This document shows positions 5,363 to 7,650 of a stretch of DNA of 7,650 nucleotides, one piece after another. The notes beneath the pieces were generated by a model. That model had not been told where the DNA came from. It did no database searches and was given only the letters and a program-made list of their open reading frames with translations. Origin of the DNA: an uncultured Treponema sp. (GTDB lineage: Bacteria; Spirochaetota; Spirochaetia; Treponematales; Treponemataceae); contig CAMWPF010000062.1 of assembly GCA_947176045.1 (NCBI GenBank), positions 1 through 7,650 of the forward strand. The letters run 5' to 3'. A program made the translations under genes and the position numbers. The stretch's first letter is position 1; each line of letters starts with the position of its first letter.

Positions 5363-6571
5363 ATGAACGTTGTCGTGATGGGCGCCCAGTGGGGGGACGA
5401 AGGAAAAGGAAAGATCGTCGATTACCTTGCCGAAGAGGCAAAATACGTCTGCCGCTTTGCCGGCGGCGCGAACGCGGGGCATACCATCGTCGTGGACGGA
5501 AAGAAGTACGCCCTGCACCAAGTTCCGTCGGGAATCCTCTACCCTGAAAAGCAGGTCTTCCTCGGATCGGGCATGGTCATCGACCCGGAGGCGCTCTTCG
5601 CCGAGCTTCAGATGCTCAGCGACAACGGAATCCAATGGGAAGGCAGGGTGTTCATCTCCGACCGCGCGCACATCGTCCTGCCCGGCTACCGTGAAATGGA
5701 CAGGCAGCGCGACGCCGCCCGCAAGCGCCCCATCGGAACGACCGGGCGCGGCATCGGCACGACGTATTCGCAGAAATCCGAGCGCGACGGAATCCGTCTG
5801 GCGGACTTGGACTGGAGCGAAAGGATGGACGACCTTGACCAGGCGGACAAAGACTTCCTCGCGCCATACATGGAACGGCTGCTCGCCATGCGCGTCGACA
5901 TCGCCGCAAAAATGTGGGAGATCCGCAGCGAGAACATCCTGTTTGAAGGCGCGCAGGGCGCCATGCTGGACTTGGACAGCGGAACCTATCCGTTCGTCAG
6001 CTCCGGCGCATCATGCTCCGCGGGCGCGTCCACCGGAGCGGGAATCGGACCGCGCGCCATCGATAAAATCTACGGCGTGTTCAAGGCGTATCAAACCCGC
6101 GTCGGAAACGGCCCGATGCCGACGGAATTCAACGCGGACACCGAAAGCGAGCTGTGCGACTACGTGCGCAGGACGGGAAATGAATTCGGCGTTACGACGG
6201 GGCGCGCGCGCCGCTGCGGCTATCTGGATTTGGTCGCCCTGCGCTACGCCTGCCACGTCAATTCGATCGATTCGCTCGTCCTCACCCATCTGGACGTCTA
6301 CGACGACATGGACGAGATCGAAGCCTGCGTCGCCTATGAAATCGACGGAACGCTGGTCACGGACTTCCCCGCGAGCATCCCGCTCCTGAACCGCGCAAAG
6401 CCCGTCCTTGAGCGCTTCCAAGGCTGGAAGCAGCCGCTGAAGGAAACCACCAGCTACGCGAAGCTTCCGAAAAATGCAAAAAAATACATTGAATTCATCG
6501 AAGCCTTTACCGAAACGGACGTCGGCATCGTCTCTGTCGGAGCGGAGCGCAGCCAGCGGTTCGCCCGCTAA
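5363..6571 (+). CDS. purA: Adenylosuccinate synthase, compact form of 402 residues
   Basis: Makes adenylosuccinate from IMP, L-aspartate and GTP: the first step of the AMP branch. Family motifs in order: GAQWGDEGKGK (7-17, catalytic D12), GGANAGHT (34-41, catalytic H40), IGTTGRGIG (124-132), FEGAQG (194-199), TRVGNGPMPTE (245-255), GVTTGRARRCGYLD (276-289), THLDVYD (308-314) and SVGAER (391-396). About 24 residues are missing relative to E. coli PurA between GIRLADL and FEGAQG, which accounts for most of the shortfall from the usual ~430. The guanine-contact motif TKLD reads THLD, and the C-terminal GPDR reads GAER. The frame is continuous and the catalytic residues are present, so it is probably active. 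ATG 5363 follows GGAGGAG at good spacing; an in-frame ATG at 5294 is disfavoured because it precedes the predicted transcription start and lacks a ribosome site. Confidence 0.97.
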   Translation: MNVVVMGAQWGDEGKGKIVDYLAEEAKYVCRFAGGANAGHTIVVDGKKYALHQVPSGILYPEKQVFLGSGMVIDPEALFAELQMLSDNGIQWEGRVFISDRAHIVLPGYREMDRQRDAARKRPIGTTGRGIGTTYSQKSERDGIRLADLDWSERMDDLDQADKDFLAPYMERLLAMRVDIAAKMWEIRSENILFEGAQGAMLDLDSGTYPFVSSGASCSAGASTGAGIGPRAIDKIYGVFKAYQTRVGNGPMPTEFNADTESELCDYVRRTGNEFGVTTGRARRCGYLDLVALRYACHVNSIDSLVLTHLDVYDDMDEIEACVAYEIDGTLVTDFPASIPLLNRAKPVLERFQGWKQPLKETTSYAKLPKNAKKYIEFIEAFTETDVGIVSVGAERSQRFAR

Positions 6572-6624
6572 AAAATCGGGCGCAGATAGCGGGGCTGCAG
6601 CATCCTCCCGTACAAGCGGCGCGC

Positions 6625-6660
6625 AAAAATGAAAGGCCGGCGGGCGAAGCCCGCCGGCTT
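6625..6660. terminator. GC-rich hairpin between convergent purA and the unknown acidic gene, terminator-like on both strands
   Basis: Perfect 10-bp stem GCCGGCGGGC/GCCCGCCGGC (6636-6645 with 6649-6658) closed by GAA, extendable by a G-U and an A-U pair. On the minus strand it is followed by CTTTCATTTTT (6625-6635), a reasonable U-tract for the gene entering from the right. On the plus strand only TTGCGTT follows, so purA termination is weaker. It sits 64 bp after the purA stop. Confidence 0.7.
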
Positions 6661-6689
6661 GCGTTAGGGGGCGCTGCCGGTACACCGCA

Positions 6690-6704
6690 GGACGCGGAGC
6701 GTCC
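6690..6704. repeat. Small hairpin in the purA downstream gap
   Basis: Perfect 6-bp stem GGACGC/GCGTCC with a GGA loop. No T-run on either side. It lies between two larger hairpins in a non-coding stretch that may be an interspersed repeat unit. Confidence 0.4.
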
Positions 6705-6727
6705 GAGGAGTTGAGGCAAGCACCCGA

Positions 6728-6752
6728 CGGCGGCGCGCTGTGCGCGCCGCCG
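6728..6752. repeat. Strong GC hairpin 64 bp past the stop of the unknown acidic gene
   Basis: Perfect 11-bp stem CGGCGGCGCGC/GCGCGCCGCCG with a TGT loop. No T-run follows in either direction. On the minus strand it comes before the 6636-6658 hairpin and could stabilise the 3' end or cause pausing. The 245-bp gap from 6572 to 6816 contains this, the two neighbouring hairpins and no credible gene. Confidence 0.5.
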
Positions 6753-6816
6753 GAACGCCCGTCTATGCGGACGCCCGGAGGAGCCGCGCCCTTATCCAGA
6801 CGGCTTTTACGCCCGG

Positions 6817-7650
6817 TCAGTCGGCGAGGTTGTCCTGCAAAAGCATCTTTATCCTGCCGGAGCTGTTTTCAGACGCCGCCGCCGCTGCCTGCGCGGCCAT
6901 ATCTTCCTTTGCCAAAGAAATGCCGAGCACGCCGATAAAATCCTTCACCTCGTCGGACAATCCTGAGACAGCCGTCGCAGTGCTGGCAAAGATGACGTCC
7001 CTGTCCGCGGTGAACCGCTTCAACTGCCGCCGGAACTTCTCGTTGTCAAGCTTGATTCCATGAAAGAAATACATCGTCGTGAAGCCGCGGGTATCGGCAA
7101 TGCGGCGGCAGCAGTTGACAAGCCGCCTTGAGAATATCTTTCCATGGCTGCCTTCGGCAAGCTTTTCCGTAAAGACATACAGCAGCCGCTGGTCCTTCAT
7201 GCCCTCATGCGAAAGGTTCTGCTGCTCCACTTTGTCCGCCTCAAAGAACAAGTTGTGCATGATGGTATTGTCGTCGGAAAGCTTGATGGCGCCGTCATCA
7301 CCGGCGTCTGCGTCCGCTTCCGTGTCCGGTTCTGCGGCAGGGGCGGCGGAAGCGGCGCCTGCATACGGCTCGCCCTCGTCGTCAAGCTCCACGCCTGCGG
7401 ACATATCGCCTTCGGAAAGGATGATCCGGTCGGCGGAAAGCTCCTCCTCGCTGGCGGCAGGAATGTCCAGAATGGAAAAATTGCCGCCGCTGGCCTCCTT
7501 GTCCTGCGCCATGATTTCCGCAAGGCGATCCTCCATGCCCTTTTCCGAACCGACTGACGCCGCCGGCACTACCTCTGAAATGACGTACACGGACTTCTCG
7601 TCTTCAACAAATCCGTCCTCCGCGAGTGCCGCGTCAGCCGCAGGCTCTGC
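6817..7650 (-). CDS. C-terminal 277 residues of an unrecognised acidic, Ala-rich protein; start beyond the right edge
   Basis: Not recognised. The frame is open to base 7650. The GTG at 7590 is not a credible start, because the same acidic composition (EPAADAALAEDGFVEDEKS) continues upstream of it. The first ~130 visible residues are low-complexity, rich in Ala, Asp, Glu and Gly (e.g. EPDTEADADAGDDG), probably disordered. From about KVEQQNLSHEG on there is a mixed helix/strand domain of ~110 residues: KIFSRRLVNCCRRIADTRGF, then TTMYFFHGIKLDNEKFRRQL, then DRDVIFASTATAVSGL and DFIGVLGISLAKED. An Ala-rich helix and RIKMLLQDNLAD end it. No membrane segment or known catalytic motif seen. Codon use resembles the neighbours and it is convergent with purA. 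Confidence is for it being a real gene, not for any function. Confidence 0.75.
   Translation of the reverse strand, partial: AEPAADAALAEDGFVEDEKSVYVISEVVPAASVGSEKGMEDRLAEIMAQDKEASGGNFSILDIPAASEEELSADRIILSEGDMSAGVELDDEGEPYAGAASAAPAAEPDTEADADAGDDGAIKLSDDNTIMHNLFFEADKVEQQNLSHEGMKDQRLLYVFTEKLAEGSHGKIFSRRLVNCCRRIADTRGFTTMYFFHGIKLDNEKFRRQLKRFTADRDVIFASTATAVSGLSDEVKDFIGVLGISLAKEDMAAQAAAAASENSSGRIKMLLQDNLAD

Noticed and set aside
5427..6389. 320-residue open frame overlapping purA in another frame
   Set aside because: Composition is dominated by Ser, Arg, Thr and Ala, as expected for an out-of-frame reading of a GC-rich gene; purA is unambiguous here.
689..6495. About ten GAATTC (EcoRI) sites, roughly five times the chance expectation
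   Set aside because: The sites are accounted for by Glu-Phe (GAA TTC) and Asn-Ser (AAT TCN) codon pairs plus the strong preference for those codons; no sign of a functional DNA motif.
6011..6685. 224-residue minus-strand open frame antisense to the end of purA
   Set aside because: It spans purA coding sequence and the terminator hairpin and shows no family motif.

Overview
The window is GC-rich bacterial chromosome (by eye, with strongly G/C-biased third codon positions). It looks like housekeeping sequence, not a mobile or phage region: I see no transposase, integrase, CRISPR array, tRNA or rRNA. The gene content suggests a spirochaete, most likely of the Treponema lineage. The pointers are a DUF4954-type left-handed beta-helix protein, an isolated PTS EIIA-like protein, and a divergent GuaA and PurA. 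That assignment is inference from family resemblance and needs a database search.

Layout, left to right. (1) Minus strand, 1-993: the N-terminal 331 residues of GMP synthase (guaA), running off the left edge. (2) Minus strand, 1078-3297: a 739-residue DUF4954-family protein. (3) Plus strand, 3417-4118: a seven-helix Bax-inhibitor-1/YccA-type membrane protein, divergent from gene 2 across a 119-bp promoter region. (4) Minus strand, 4185-4664: a PTS EIIA (fructose/mannitol type) protein, convergent with gene 3 across a large hairpin. (5) Minus strand, 4833-5180: a small exported protein of unknown function with its own promoter and terminator. (6) Plus strand, 5363-6571: a compact adenylosuccinate synthase (purA), divergent from gene 5. 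(7) Minus strand, 6817 to beyond 7650: the C-terminal part of an acidic, Ala-rich protein I do not recognise. The 6572-6816 gap holds a bidirectional terminator-like hairpin and two further hairpins.

Together, guaA and purA supply the GMP and AMP branches from IMP. They are about 4.4 kb apart on opposite strands and each has its own predicted promoter. A striking regulatory pattern is that three minus-strand genes (guaA, the DUF4954 gene, the small exported protein) have a good -35/-10 pair whose -10 ends only 6-8 nt before the start codon, which predicts leaderless mRNAs. The two plus-strand genes (BI-1 and purA) have strong Shine-Dalgarno sites instead. Inverted repeats also sit on the guaA -35, around the BI-1 start codon, and directly against the purA Shine-Dalgarno. 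No complete new system is evident. The best leads are the uncharacterised DUF4954 protein, the leaderless pattern, the regulatory palindromes and the altered substrate pockets of the two purine enzymes.
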